From positions 171,842,301 to 171,906,300 of the forward strand of contig NC_084663.1 of assembly GCF_028389875.1 (NCBI RefSeq): a stretch of 64,000 bases of DNA, in the 5' to 3' direction. The translations under genes were made by a program, and so were the position numbers. Origin of the DNA: Rhea pennata (lineage: Eukaryota; Chordata; Aves; Rheiformes; Rheidae). The stretch's first letter is position 1; every line of letters starts with the position of its first letter. The notes under the pieces are model-generated. The model had not been told where the DNA came from. It saw only the letters and a program-made list of their open reading frames with translations, and did no database searches. Shown here in pieces: positions 1 through 12,870 of this stretch.

Positions 1-2599
1 GCTCTAATCTAGCACTTACAATTCAAGTCACTCACTTTCACTGCCCTGTGTAATGCACTTTCCTTTTTCTGTTCCTCTACCCCTCCTTCATCAGGGATGA
101 CTATTTAGTGATGCTCTGTCAGCTGAATTAAGATTTGCAGCTAGGTTCTTCTCCACATTTACATGTCCTCCTGAGGACAGCATCAACTAAATCTAGTACA
201 AAAGAGAAAGGAAAACATGAGAAATTTAAAATCATTTTTAACTTTTTATTGCTTTCTTCCTTCTAATCTTCTTTTTGTCCAGTTATTCTAGGTAGGAAGC
301 ATTTTTGGCTAGAGGGGAAGCAAACTGCTTTGTTTAGATGATGCCTCTCACACTGATGGTAGCTTTGCAAGCAAACTGTAACAGACACAGTGTATGTTTT
401 TCCCTAGAAAACTGCTGGACAGTATAGGGGAAAGTGAAGGTTTGGATTTCCCCATGTTTACTGTGATAAAAGAGATAGACCTAATTCTCAGCAAGAAAAA
501 AGCTCAGGCTGCGCTAAAGCAATCTATTAAAGCGCAGGGAAAGAGGCTCTGAGATCAACAGATATTTAAAAGATAAGCACTGTATGAAATAGGTATTTTT
601 GGAACAGAAGAAATGCAGTGAGAAAGGATGTAGGTGCTAGTGGAAAGCTGATTGTTTCTTAAACAAAGAAACACAACTGTAAAGGCCCCATGCACTTCTG
701 GCACCTTGAAAATATTTGCCCACACCAGTGGGAATTTTAGCTGAATGTGCACTTTTTGTGGTCTTTGCTATTAAACATACAGCTGCAAGCCATTTCCTTG
801 ATGTATTTACTGAACAGTAATTGGATGAAAAGATTTTCTTTTCTATCTTACTCTGTAACAGTATTATTAGTCAAGCAAACAATGACATGAAAGAACTGAC
901 AGAAATGCAAGCTGGGTAGTGGTATTTAACCTCTCCATAGCTAACAAAATATGCTTATTTTATCCCCAGATGGGCCAGTTCATTAAAGCAGGCTCTTTCT
1001 AGTAAGCAACATAATTACACTGGTATGGGAATTGACCTTTCAGCTCTGGTATAATCATGACTTTAACCATTCCATTAAATTAGAAAAACTGTCTGAGAGG
1101 CTGTGTCAGAAAATACATCAACAGCAGAGTTTTGTCTCTTGTAGCTGTCAGAAATCTTACTGGGATCTTCCATTTGCCAGATAGAAAAGATGATGCTTCA
1201 ATGAGAAAGGTTTATAAAAGCTATTCTAGAAAATTAAGAAAGTGGAGCAGCATCTGGAATAAACACAAAGCAAGAACTGTCATTTGACTGCGAAAGGGAA
1301 TGACATAAAAGTGACAAAGAAAAGAAATTCTAAGTCTTCAAAAGAACTCCAGTTATCTGAAATTAACTGGAATACTATTCCAATAATAATATTCCTAAAT
1401 GAATTCTTACTGTTCCAATAAGCAAAGCAATCAAACTTTCTTTTCTCTGATGAAAGCAAATATATTGATTCAGTTTGATCTATATATTACAATCCCCTCT
1501 GAGCAGCCACAATGATTTAAATTTTAGGATTGAATCTTCAAATAAAATTTCAATTAATAAATAGTTCCTTTGATGGCAGGATACATTGTCTCAGAAAGTT
1601 TTTTAAATAGCTAAGAGTAAAATTTAAGATAATTGTATGTAGAAATAATACTAACTGTTGGTCAAAGTCTACATGACCCTTTCTCCTTAGTAACTAAAGT
1701 GCCTAGAAATAGCATATTGAACTTGTTAATCTGATGTTCCCCATAGGGAACTATTTATACTTAAAATGTAGAAAATAAATTTGGCTTACAAATCTGTGTT
1801 ACAATAATAAACATTCTTTTTTGAAGTATACTGCAAAGATCAAGGAAAGATGCATGTCAGCTGGTGTTGTGCTGCCAATATTCTAACAGAGAGCTCTAAT
1901 AAAATAAGTGCCCCTTTACTCATGCTAAGCTTCATGGATCATACACTGCAGAGGAATAAGGTTATAATTTTTTTTTTCTCTTTAAGCAAAAAATTCTCTC
2001 TCAGATCTGCAGGAAGGAAGGAGACGCATACAGGGGAAAGAACCAATTGAAAATGACTTTGGTTGGAAATTTGTGGGTTTTGTTCTGGAAAATACATTTG
2101 TAAGATGTCAAAGAAACCCACCTGTGGACAGTAATGTGTAGGGAATCCATGGTACAGCTAGGATAGGCTTCTGGTGCCAGATGCACAAAGGATACAGGTC
2201 AGCAGAAGTCCAAATTAAGAATGTATAAGCAGTTGTTCCTTAAATTTTCAAGATTTTTGGTTTAGTCCTGTCAGTTTAGTACTGTCAAGGACAGTAACTA
2301 TCTCACAAGATGAGCTTATTGAGAATGCGAAGACCTATCACTTGACATGAACTTCATTTGAAAATAAAAAAGAGAGCATTTACACAGAGTTTACATTCCC
2401 TAAGTTCAGACCAGCAGTCCTCAAAAATCTCTGTTCAGCTTGCTACCTCAGCTTTGAATTAGGAATGATGGGGGAGGGAGAGAACGACCAACAATCAAAT
2501 AAGGAAGTGGTGGACTCAACTGACAGCTGAAGGGTCTGGAGTGAGGTAGACAGAAGGGAATCTCTTAATCAATAAAATAACAAAATCACAAAATCAACA
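1..2599. other. Intergenic, no gene seen
   Basis: AT-rich sequence with only short chance ORFs on both strands and short A/T runs. I recognise no coding exon, RNA gene or repeat family here. Confidence 0.7.
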
Positions 2600-3256
2600 A
2601 AAGAGGGCTCCAACATATCGCCCCTAGCATATGCAAGTAATTAAGGAAGTCCCTGTGGGACCACTTTACGGGAAAAGCCTTCATGACCCTTTTGGAAGTC
2701 AGCATGCTAGGGCACCTCTCTGGAGTGCCTGTACACTAGTTCACACAGTATGGGGGAAAAACAGGAGGCATTAGAAATCTGTGTGTAGTTACGGGGCTAT
2801 GATCTCATTGGGATTGCAGAGATGTGATGAGATAGTTCACATGACCAGAGTGCTGCAATGGGTGGATGCAGGCTCCATCCTGCTTTGGGAAGGACAGGCT
2901 GGAAAGGCAAGAAGGGAGCAGCACTGCCCTTTATGTGAGAAAGCAGCTGGAGTGCACAAATCTCTGCCTGGGGAGGGCTGAGGGACCAGCTGAGAGTTTA
3001 TGAGTCAAGATTAGTGGGCAGATCAAGGTGGGCACCCACCATTGCAGTGGGTGTCTGATAAAGACAACCTAATCAGGAAAAAGAAATAGATGAGACCATC
3101 TTCAGACAATTGATAAAGCCTCACATTTGCAGGTCCCAGTTCTCATGGGGGACTTGAACCACCCTGATATCTGCTAGAGGGACAACACCGCAGGACATAA
3201 GCAGTCTAGGAGGTTTTGGGAGTGCATTAATGACAACTTCTTAACACAGGTGATTC

Positions 3257-3262
3257 ATGAAC
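3257..3262. repeat. Left target-site duplication of nested CR1 (ATGAAC)
   Basis: ATGAAC here is repeated at 3489-3494 on the other side of the nested CR1. Only six bases, but continuity of the host CR1 across the site supports it. Confidence 0.6.
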
Positions 3263-3488
3263 CACAGGAAGTTCTGCCTGAATGTGAGGGGGAATTTCTT
3301 CCCTGTGAGAGTGATGGAGCACTGGAACAGGTTGCCCAGAGAAGTTGTGGAGTCTCCTTCTCTGGAGATATTCAAAGCCCGCCTGGATGAAACCCTGCCT
3401 AACACTCTCTAGGTGACCCTGCTGAGCAGGGGGGTTGGACTAGCTGATCTCCAGAGGTCCCTTCCAACCTTACTGATTCTATGATTTT
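3263..3488 (+). mobile_element. CR1 3' end inserted inside the older CR1
   Basis: A 226-bp 5'-truncated CR1 begins at CACAGGAAGTTCTGCCTGAA. It includes GTGGAGTCTCCTTCTCTGGA and GATCTCCAGAGGTCCCTTCC and ends CTGATTCTATGATTTT. It is flanked by the 6-bp direct repeat ATGAAC. Removing it rejoins ...GTGATTCATGAAC to TGATGAGGAGAGG, the continuous CR1 order of the host copy. It is less diverged than its host, consistent with a later insertion. Confidence 0.88.
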
Positions 3489-3494
3489 ATGAAC
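3489..3494. repeat. Right target-site duplication of nested CR1 (ATGAAC)
   Basis: Second copy of the hexamer at 3257-3262, immediately after the CR1 tail. Confidence 0.6.
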
Positions 3495-4875
3495 TGATGA
3501 GGAGAGGCTCTCCTGGGCCTCAATACAAAGAAGAGCTGGCCTTAGATATGAAAGTTGGGGGAAGATTTGGTGGCAGCAACCACAAAATGCTGGAGATCAA
3601 GATCCTGTGAGGAGGAAGCAGGACAAAAAAGCAAAGTCACAGCCTAGACTTCAGGATCTGCTTGAGGGAAATCCATGGGATATGGCCATGGAAGGAAAAG
3701 GGATCAAGGAGAGCTGGCTGATATTCAAGAATCATCTCCTCCAAGCTCGAGAATGGTCCATCACAACAAGCAGGAAATTAAGCAAAGGCAGCTGGAGGCC
3801 TGCATGGATGAAGAGCTCCTGACTAAACTCAGCCATTAAAAAGGAAGTGTACAAGAGGTGGAAGGTAGGAATTGAAAGGCACTCTCTGAGCATGTAGGAG
3901 TGAGGCTAGGAGAGCTAAATCCCACCTAGAATTGTTACTGGCAAAGGACAAGAAGGGCTTCTATAAGCACAACCCAAGCATCAAAGGAAGGCAAGGGTAA
4001 ATATGGCCCCACTCCTAAGTGGGGCAGGAGTTCTAGTGATACAGGTAGAGGTATTGAATGTCTTCTTCACCTCAAAGTTTACACATAAGACAGGCCCTCA
4101 GGAATCCCAAGCCCTTGAAACCAGAGTGGAGCAATGCTCCAGAGACCTAGAAAAACTAAGAATTACCTTTGCTGGAGGAGGATCATATTAGGGAACACTC
4201 AATCTGAACATGGGTCAGAAATGCACCCTTTCAGCAAAGAAAGCTAACAGCACCTTGGGTTGCATTAGCAAAAGCATCACCAGCAGATCAGGGAAGGTGA
4301 TCCTTCCACCTACTCAGCACTGGTCAGGCCACATCTAGAGTGCTTTGTCCAGTTCTTCCAGTTCTCGGCTCCCCAGTATGACAATAATATGAATCTACTA
4401 GAATGAGTCCAGTAAAGGCCACAAAGACGATTAATTGGAACAGATGGTTGATGGAACATCTCTCATACAAGGAAAGGCTGAGAGGGCCTGGATTGTTCAG
4501 CCTGGAAAGAAAAGGCTCTGGGGCATGTTATCGATATGTATAGCTACCTAATGGGGTATCTATCGGGTGTAAAGTAGACAGAGCCAGACTCTTCTCAGCA
4601 GTGTCAGTGATAAGACAAGAGGCAACAGGCACAAACTGAAACATGGGAAATTCCCTCTGAACATAGGGAAAAACTTCACTGCGAGGGTGGTTGAACACTG
4701 GAACAGGTTTCTCAGGGCTTATGGAGTCTCCATTCTTGGAGATATTCAGAACTTGACAGGACACAGTCACAAGCAACCTGCTATAGCTGATCCTACTTGA
4801 GCAATGGGGGTAGACCAGAGGATCTCCTGAGGTCCCTTCCAATGTCATCTATTCCATGACTCTATGATTCTTCAA

Positions 4876-7289
4876 TCTTGGAAGAACCACCACTTTCAAA
4901 GTGAGTACCTTAGCAATTGTACTTGGGCATGTCAGTGCCTCTTGCTCAGTGGGGTTCAGTAGACTATGCCAAGAGTCACTCAGGATCTAGAAATTAACGG
5001 TTCCCCTACCGGTATTTTGTGACCTTTTCAATACAGTAAATGTATCCTGAAAAAGACTACAATAAACTCGCAGATGTGTTACATGGTAGTAATAATTTTC
5101 TTTTAAAATACTGCAGCTGCCATCTTCTCTCCCCAGCCTTTATTCCAGATTTGAATAAGAGCTCAGTAGTTAAGTCAAATATCCAAGAGAAGGGAGATCA
5201 AGGTCTACTGATCAAGGTCTTCCTGAGATTACCTTAACAATTAGACTTTTCTAGCTGACAGTGAGTACACAGACCCAAAGACCCTGCAAAAGCACATCAG
5301 CATTTATTCCTGTTCTTTAATCAGTCAATGCTACTGTGAGCTTTGTGCAGAAATTATTTCTAGATTCATTGTATCAGAAAAGGAGCATGAAGAGGATGAG
5401 GACTATTTTCTAGCCCTTGCTCAATGGGGGACTTGGAGAATGACTTCTATACAATGGTTAGGAAAAAAAGTGAGTCCTGTGTGAGTGCAGACATCTCAGA
5501 TGAAGACATCTTGGATCCAGGCTTGACTTGTGCTTGTTTTCCTCATTTGTCCCTTTTAGTGGCTGCCTACAGAATGATATTCACTTTGATTCCCATTCTG
5601 AAGCATCAGACTCTTCCCATACTGTATAGTGGGATTGAAGTACCCAAGTTAGACTCCTGGACATAAAGTCCCTTTCTGGAACAAGAGTATGGCTCATTGA
5701 AAACAAAAGTTCTTGCATTCTATCTATGTTCCACAGAGGAAGAAACCTTGTAAAAGATGATTGCTTATAGTTGTTCTGTTGTAAATTCGTTTGAAGAGTC
5801 TGGGTTACTTCAGTTCAGTCTGATTCATTTCACAAGCAAAATGTTTGCTCCTTGGTGATATATTTATGTGTCTTGGCAATGTAGTCAAGCAGAAGCCTGG
5901 AGGTGAGCAGTAGGACATCCTCCAGATCAGAAGCAAAGCCATCTATTCAATTTGGTAGGAGAATTTTAACAATCCTCCTAAGAATATGCTTCGGCAGATC
6001 ATTAACACTGCACCTCACTAACTTGCAGACATATGGAGAATTATATGCACCAAATTCAAAATCAAAATACTTAAAGACTACAGTACGTATAATTTCTCTG
6101 TGCCCAGTAAATGCTTCCAAACTAAAAAATATAACTTTTTCATATTCCATTGTCACCACTGATAAGTAACCTAAAGGTTTTGTTTTTAGATGATTAGATA
6201 TTGCTTGGTACATTACGAGATTCCTGAAGCATATTGTTTAAATAAAGAAACATGCAGATTTGGGAAATCTTGAGTTGGAGCCGTGAACAGCATAATTCAG
6301 ACTTAACCTTTGTTCAAGATCCTCATACAAGGATCCATCTTTTCTAAAGGAATTACAAAATAATTTAGAGGCTTTTTGATGCTGTTTTTGCTTTCCAAGC
6401 TTGAGACACGCCATCTGTTGTAGTAAGTGTGCGGGGCCAGTACTTTCCAATATTGCAAATATCTGATGAGTCACATGGAACTTTGGACAGTCAGCACAGA
6501 TTGTACAGGAATTTTCCTCATGGGAGGAAATATTCATACTTATTGAAAATCCAGAGGAGAAAGCAAAATGTATGGCATGTTGAAATCCTCCTAGAACAAA
6601 ACTCATACCTCCTTATATGAACTGGGAACAGTCGAGGAGGAATGACAAGTATGATCCTTCAAATTGTTCAGGGTGATCACTTAAGTGGTTCATAATACAT
6701 AAAACAGCTAGTGTTATTTCAGCGCATATACAACCAGAAGAACTGCCCTCAGTGCATCCTACTAATATTTTTTTCAGAGATGAACTTTTCTCAGGCTCTT
6801 TTCATTCAGATATTCATGATCTTATTGACGCAGTTCTACTTACCCTTTTGAGAGCCGAGGTCAGAGAGCCATCAACCACAGTTAGCCAGTAAGACCCATT
6901 ACCTTAAAAAAATTCTAACAATTAGTGATAACTTATTTTATGACTTTGTGGTGGATTTTTTGTCTGGTTTCCCAAGTGAAAAGAAAATCCATGGAATTTG
7001 TAAGGTACTTGACTGTTGAAAACAAGGGTACTCTTGAAATTGCTTTTTAGCTGCAATACCTGTTCATTTCATCCTTCACTGTTTTTTACAGCTCAGTAAG
7101 AGGTTTATAGCTTACTGACAAAGGCACAATAAGAAAGAAAGGAAAACATAAAGGTAGTGATTGTATGCTTGGAGCACTGATAATCATAAGAGGACTTCTC
7201 ATTTAGCTGGGTCTGTTCTGGATTATTGGATAAAATCCACCTTTCGTATTTCAAATTATAGTAGAGTTTTGAGTTTTCATTTAGAAGAG
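4876..7289. other. Intergenic, no gene seen
   Basis: Unremarkable AT-rich sequence. The longest ORF (minus strand, 6238-6606, about 122 codons) has no recognisable domain, and its composition is that of random sequence. Confidence 0.65.
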
Positions 7290-7760
7290 TCATTGCATCT
7301 TCAGTAGGATGTGAGAGGCAACTATTTCAGTGTGGTTTTCGGGGGGGGGGAGAAAAATGGGTGAAAGCTCATCATGCCCTGGAAATGGCTGTGTTTCAGG
7401 GAAACAGGCTGCTGACAGTGCAGAGAGACACCCAGATCCTTGAAACTCATGTGAGCATCCAGAAACTGCAGCCTTTGCTGCTGACAACAACATCTTACAG
7501 TCTCAGGATGACCAGACGTGCCAAATGGAGAGCCCAGCAGAGCTACGCGATCCCCTCTCACTGGCAGGGGATGCTGCAAGACCAAGCTCAGGGCAGGGTG
7601 AATTCTTGGCCCTTCAGAGAGACGTGTTGCCCTTCAAATCAAAGAGCAGCAGAGCCTCACGGCTCCACCTGTGCTCACATCTCCTGCGTATTGCAGGAAC
7701 GGGGTCTTCCACATGGTTTCTGCACGTGCTTTAAATAAAATCCCCTTCCCACATCCTATC
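7290..7760. other. GC-richer block with a poly(A) signal, unidentified
   Basis: This block is visibly richer in G and C than its flanks. It starts near a G10 run (7341-7350) and is open in several frames on both strands. The longest ORF is on the plus strand, with a first ATG near 7385, and ends at a TAA overlapping AATAAA (7734-7739). It could be a terminal exon of an unknown transcript or an old LTR or retroposon. No protein family is recognised. Confidence 0.35.
7341..7350. repeat. G10 homopolymer
   Basis: Ten consecutive G after TTTTC. Simple repeat only. Confidence 0.9.
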
Positions 7761-8573
7761 AAAAGTAGTGAGCACATCTTGGAAGAGCAGGAAAAAAACC
7801 CACATCACACCTCTGTTATACTACTGCCCAGGAGGACAGGTGCCCTGACTCACTAACTCCACTCTAAAGCTATCCACTGTTATATACAATTCAGACAGAC
7901 CTGAAAATACAAGTGGAATGAGCATGTAAAATCTTGCTTTGAATACTGAATGTACCAAATATGAGGAAAGATAAATTATCACATTGTCATTGAAAAAAAT
8001 ATTTGGAACAGATGATCAATCATAAATAGCAATTAAGCCTGCAAAATAAAGGACTTGAGGATTCTGTGACCTGACCTAATGAAAGCCAAAAGAAGGATTT
8101 GCAGTTATTTGAAAAGTCAGTATAGTTGACCTGAAAGGTAGCTGTATGTATATTTATCTATACAAAAATCACCTGATGCACAGCCACCAAGAGTTGCCTA
8201 CACAGAATTGCAACCTGCAGCAAGGGGTTTCACAAGTCTATTACTCATTTCATGAAGAATGGGCTCCTTTCAGTTGTTTTGAACCTGGCTACCTGCTACC
8301 TGCATTTAAAGGTCCTTTGTCCTTATACAAAGAGACAGTGACCAATCTTCTACCCTTCTTGTGCCACATGCCATTTTGGCAGACCTCTGCCACACTGTAC
8401 AGATGCTATTCTACTTTTCCAGTTCTGATGTACGCTTTAAACATGAAAGGACTAGGACTCCACACAGTGTATTAGCCATGGGAAAACCATGGATTTATAC
8501 AGCAGCAAGATTATTTTTCTCCTTCTTAATACTTCCTAACATTTGATCTGCTTTCTAATGGCTGGTGAGTTTG

Positions 8574-8615
8574 TTTTCTTCTATCTAGCAAAACCCTATG
8601 ATAGATAGAAGAAAA
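8574..8615. repeat. Perfect 14-bp inverted repeat with 14-nt loop
   Basis: The left arm TTTTCTTCTATCTA (8574-8587) is the exact reverse complement of the right arm TAGATAGAAGAAAA (8602-8615). The stem is short for a microRNA precursor, and no transposon with these ends is recognised. Confidence 0.85.
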
Positions 8616-11600
8616 GTCTATCTATATCTCCTCAGTAGTAATGACCATCTCAGAGCTCATTGTTTCATACAATGATAGGACTGTTTTTTCCCATGTGCCT
8701 TGCTTTACATTTATTCATATTGAATTTCATTTATCATTTTTTAGGTCAAGTTGCTCAGTTACATACATATTCAGTCTTTTTCCTGTTGAAAGTAGAAGCA
8801 TCACACTCTATCTAAGTATTCACTTTGCTTTTCATTCTCTATTGAATACTTTCTCACGAAAATCTTTGCAGAATTCATAACATCTCCATAAATATTTCTG
8901 TTTTGCTGAAAGTACATCTTTTTAACAGACAGTTGTATTCATCAAAAATGTTCCGTACAGCTTTCACTGGTGCTATAATGGAGTCTTCATCTGCCTTGTA
9001 TTTCTGTGACTTTATGCCTTCTAATGTTTTGTATATAAATTAAAAGAAAAGGACATAGATACAGCTGGTGTAACTCAATGTGGTTTCAGGGAAACTTTCT
9101 AATTTTCTTTCCTTATGTTCAGTTATTTGAATAACTTTCTTGTGCAGTTGAGTGGAACTATTATTGGTGGGTTATGTGAAGCAGCAATACGAGAGATAAT
9201 TAAATCAAAGTCCTTTAAAATTTTTAATTATTTTAGCTTTCACTTCTTCCTCTTCTCTGCTTTCATTTTATCCAATCTCCTTGGCACACTTGCATTCAAA
9301 TGGCAAGACTCACAACTGCTGTGGACAATGGAGGTACGCCAATTTAAACTGGCAGATCATTTGCCAGGTTATGTGAATAAATCAGTGATTTCATAGCAGG
9401 AACTTTTTCAAAATATTGACTCGGAATTTCTTTGCAGAACCCTAATTGAAAATATAAACCAGCACACAAAACAATGCATGGGACATTGTGTACGTTATGA
9501 CCTATATTAGCATAGCTACTTGATGAGACATACGATTTTCACACCATGTGGTGATACAATCCAGTACAACAAATAAACTGCTCTTGTTCATGTCTAATGA
9601 GCCAGAATAAAGGAGCCCCAGTAAGCAGAATTATATGAGCAGTGAATAAACAGCTTACAGTGAACACACAAGAACATCTGCCAAACAGTGATACGATGAA
9701 AAAATGTTGTTCTATTAAACATCTTAGAGCATTTGAAGTAATTAATGATCCAGTTGTTAATGTATTCTTTTTGCTAATGTTTTCATCGGTTTGCTGAAAA
9801 TATAAATACTTTTGAAGCCTTCAATATTTTTTGCTGCTTCGGTATTTTATTATACTCTACAAAATACAAGGTGGTAACTGTTTTGAAGTGCTAGATGCTA
9901 TTTTAGCCATTAAATAGAATAGATTTCCTGAACTCTTTGTGTTTAATTACCTACTACAATACATGTACAGCATTTACTTGGACTGATGATCTTAAAAGAA
10001 AAGAAGGGTCAAAAATTGTCTACATACTAACAGTATTCCCAGCTACAAGGTGGAAATCTCTAAGCTATTCTGGGTGTCACTGCTGTTTGGCAGAGTTTTT
10101 ATTACCTCATGGTCATATAAACCTTTTTTAAAAAATCTATTTTCTATCATTCATGCATTTCTATGTAGTGGACTGATCTTACAAATTCAGTCTAAACAGA
10201 TTTCAGGGTAGATATTATTTTCATTAAGTAATACTATAGTATAGTAATTTTTAACTGTGATTAGAGTAAAATTGGTTTGAGTTTGAGCTTCGTCACAACT
10301 TCTCAAAAGAGAAGTTCTTACAAAAAAAATAAAGGTTACATTAGAAGGGTTCTGTCTGCATTGCAATAGGTCTGGAAGGCACCAGAGAACAGTCATTCCA
10401 CTCTATTGTTTTAACCCAGAAAAAAGCCCCCTGTCACAAAGACATTACAATCCTAGTAGAAAGGAGACCCATCCAAACAGATATAAAACTTGTGTCTTCA
10501 CTGGCACTAAATATTTAATTTAATTTATGCTAAAACAAATTAAAAAAACAGGGAGATCTTGCCCTACATTTTTATAGTCTCCCCATGAGATAATGGGTGA
10601 CAAGAAAAGGGATAGGAAAAATCTTTTTTTGTTGTTGTTTTATATTCAATTCAAATTGACAATGGCTTCCTTTTTCAATGTGAGCAAATCAGTGTGCAAA
10701 ATAAGGATCTTTAACAGTTGCATTTCATAAAGAACAAAGTGTGTGTGTTTGTGATGCTGAGGCACAAATGATAATTGAGACAAAGAGACAAAGAAAGCTA
10801 ACTGAGAAGTTAGCGAAAGGAAAGAAATGGGAGATCTTGGACATGCTGATGAAGAAAAAGTATGTACAACATAGCTGCATCAGCTAAGAAAGCCCATGAA
10901 ACACAGGTAGGGGTTACCCTGTAAGACATGCTAATTCAGGTGACATTTTTTCCCCATTTGTGCAGATGAAAATTCCCAAGACATCAGGTGAAATGAACTA
11001 TTTGGACAATGAAGAGATTTCTCAATTGCTGGAATAGAGAGGATATCTGAAACTATGCACCTAGATGAGCTGATGCAAAAAATAAGTGTATACTAAGACA
11101 CAAGGATACATCAGGAAAACTCTTAGAGACACTGGAAATAGGGAGAAGAAATACACCAAATACACCAAAAAGTGACAACGAAAGTCGGAAACAGAGAGAA
11201 TGGCCCAAAGCATCCACTTGCAGAAATGTTAACAAAACTGTTGACTGGTCTGAATGAAGAACAGAAGGAAATACCTGTGTGTGAAAACACCAGAAGACAC
11301 AATATAGAGCAAGGACAAAAAGAACAGCATGTATTAATAACCAAGGACGTGACTGAGACTGACAGCAATAAACAAGTACATACCCAGGAATACGTCATTG
11401 CTCACATCAAGATCAGCAGGTCTATGATCTAATAAGGCCACGGCACTGATGGCTTGTCAGCAGAAGGTCTGCGTTCCGATCACAGGAAGGTGGCAACAAG
11501 ATGACACCACAGTGTGGTGGTGGTGCCTCCTCTTATCCCAGCTGGAAGTCAGACACGGTGTAGCTCTAAGGATATCAGATATGAGGACATACAAACAAGA

Positions 11601-12858
11601 TGTTTTAGGGAGGCTGAAGTCAGCAAGATTCTGAGGCAAAAGATCACATCGTAAAAGTTGTTAGCTCCTAAAAGGTGTAAAAAAGCCCAACTTGTCAGTG
11701 CCAGGCAAGAAGAACCAAGGTGACATGTTTACAACTCACCCGTTGGTATCTCTTTTCATCTGTGTCACTCAAAAGCAGTCCTGGACAGACCACTCAAACA
11801 TGTGTCTTGGGGCTTGCAAGTGGGTATAGGAGGGAATGAATGTAACCTATGAGGGAATGACCCAAATGTCTGTCTGAATGGGCTGTTTAAAATAAATACT
11901 TTTCCCTTTTCTATAAGGTCACATAGTGAATTATGTTACATTAATTTCCTGTTTCTCTCCGATAAATCATCCCTGTATATTTTGATCTTAATTCCAGGTT
12001 TAAGAAATACAAGAATTTTATTTTTAAACAAAATAAATGTATCTATCTGACGAAAGCACATATACTGTGAAGTTTACATTAAAACTTTTCATATTGCTAT
12101 TATTATTGTTTAAATTGCTTGTAAAATACAATAATGACTCTGAAATTTAAATTCTTATAAACAGTGGTAAAGTGTCAGTAGTACACATCAACAGTACAGA
12201 ACTACTGGTGAATGCTTTATAATTATTTTTAACTGTGTTTGGAATTAAATTTTACTGAATGGTTTGAGCTCTACATAAACCTTTTCAAAAAGGCATAAAT
12301 CACTACAAAATGTCCTTATTTCCTGACACCGAATTATACAGTAACAATGGTTCATTACAGTATGGGTTTGCAATTTTCTAACTAAGAACCAGAATGTATT
12401 ATTAGGAGGTGGGATGAATGGTGGAGAGAGGAAGCTTAATATTAAGCGAGAAGGACAACAGTAAGTATAAGGCTTAACTTTGAAATTTATGTTTCAGAAT
12501 TTTGGGGGAGGGAAATAACAGAATGTTATTAAAGTTAAGGTCAAAAGATCTTGGCTCAAAAACTGTAGTTGTATTTTCACCAGATGAATGAATATGTAGT
12601 CCTTTACTAATTTGCATGACAATATTATAAAATATTGCCTCAGTGCAGCATGGTCATCTAAAATCCACATGAAGTGCTAGACAGAGGGAACTCTAGCTTC
12701 TTTCCTGCATGAGAATACTCAGAAATTCAGCATCTAACAAGCAACCAAGTCAACACAGTCAGGAAAAAAAAGATACCACTGAATAAAGATTGGTTACTAA
12801 AAACAGTGGTCTTTGCAACCTTTGAAGCAGCTTCCTAAGTGACAAAGGACAAAACAAA

Positions 12859-12870
12859 ATATATATATAT
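12859..12870. repeat. (AT)n microsatellite
   Basis: Six AT units. No other feature. Confidence 0.85.

Larger units (their letters stand above)
2600..4875 (+). mobile_element. Old CR1 LINE copy, internally deleted, interrupted by a nested CR1
   Basis: The order of recognisable CR1 segments is: the start of ORF2 from about 2600 (region around GGGCACCTCTCTGGAGTGCC, then ATGATCTCATTGGGATT); endonuclease-region sequence (CTCATGGGGGACTTGAACC, then ATCTGCTAGAGGGACAACAC); the linker to about 4200 (frame reads GPLL-like APLLSGAGVLV and KTGPQESQ); then directly the ORF2 end and 3' UTR (CAGCAGATCAGGGAAGGTGAT to CCATGACTCTATGATTC). The reverse-transcriptase core with its FADD motif is absent, so about a kilobase was deleted near 4205. 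The coding frames are full of stops and the copy is strongly diverged. It is a fossil with no function expected. Confidence 0.88.
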
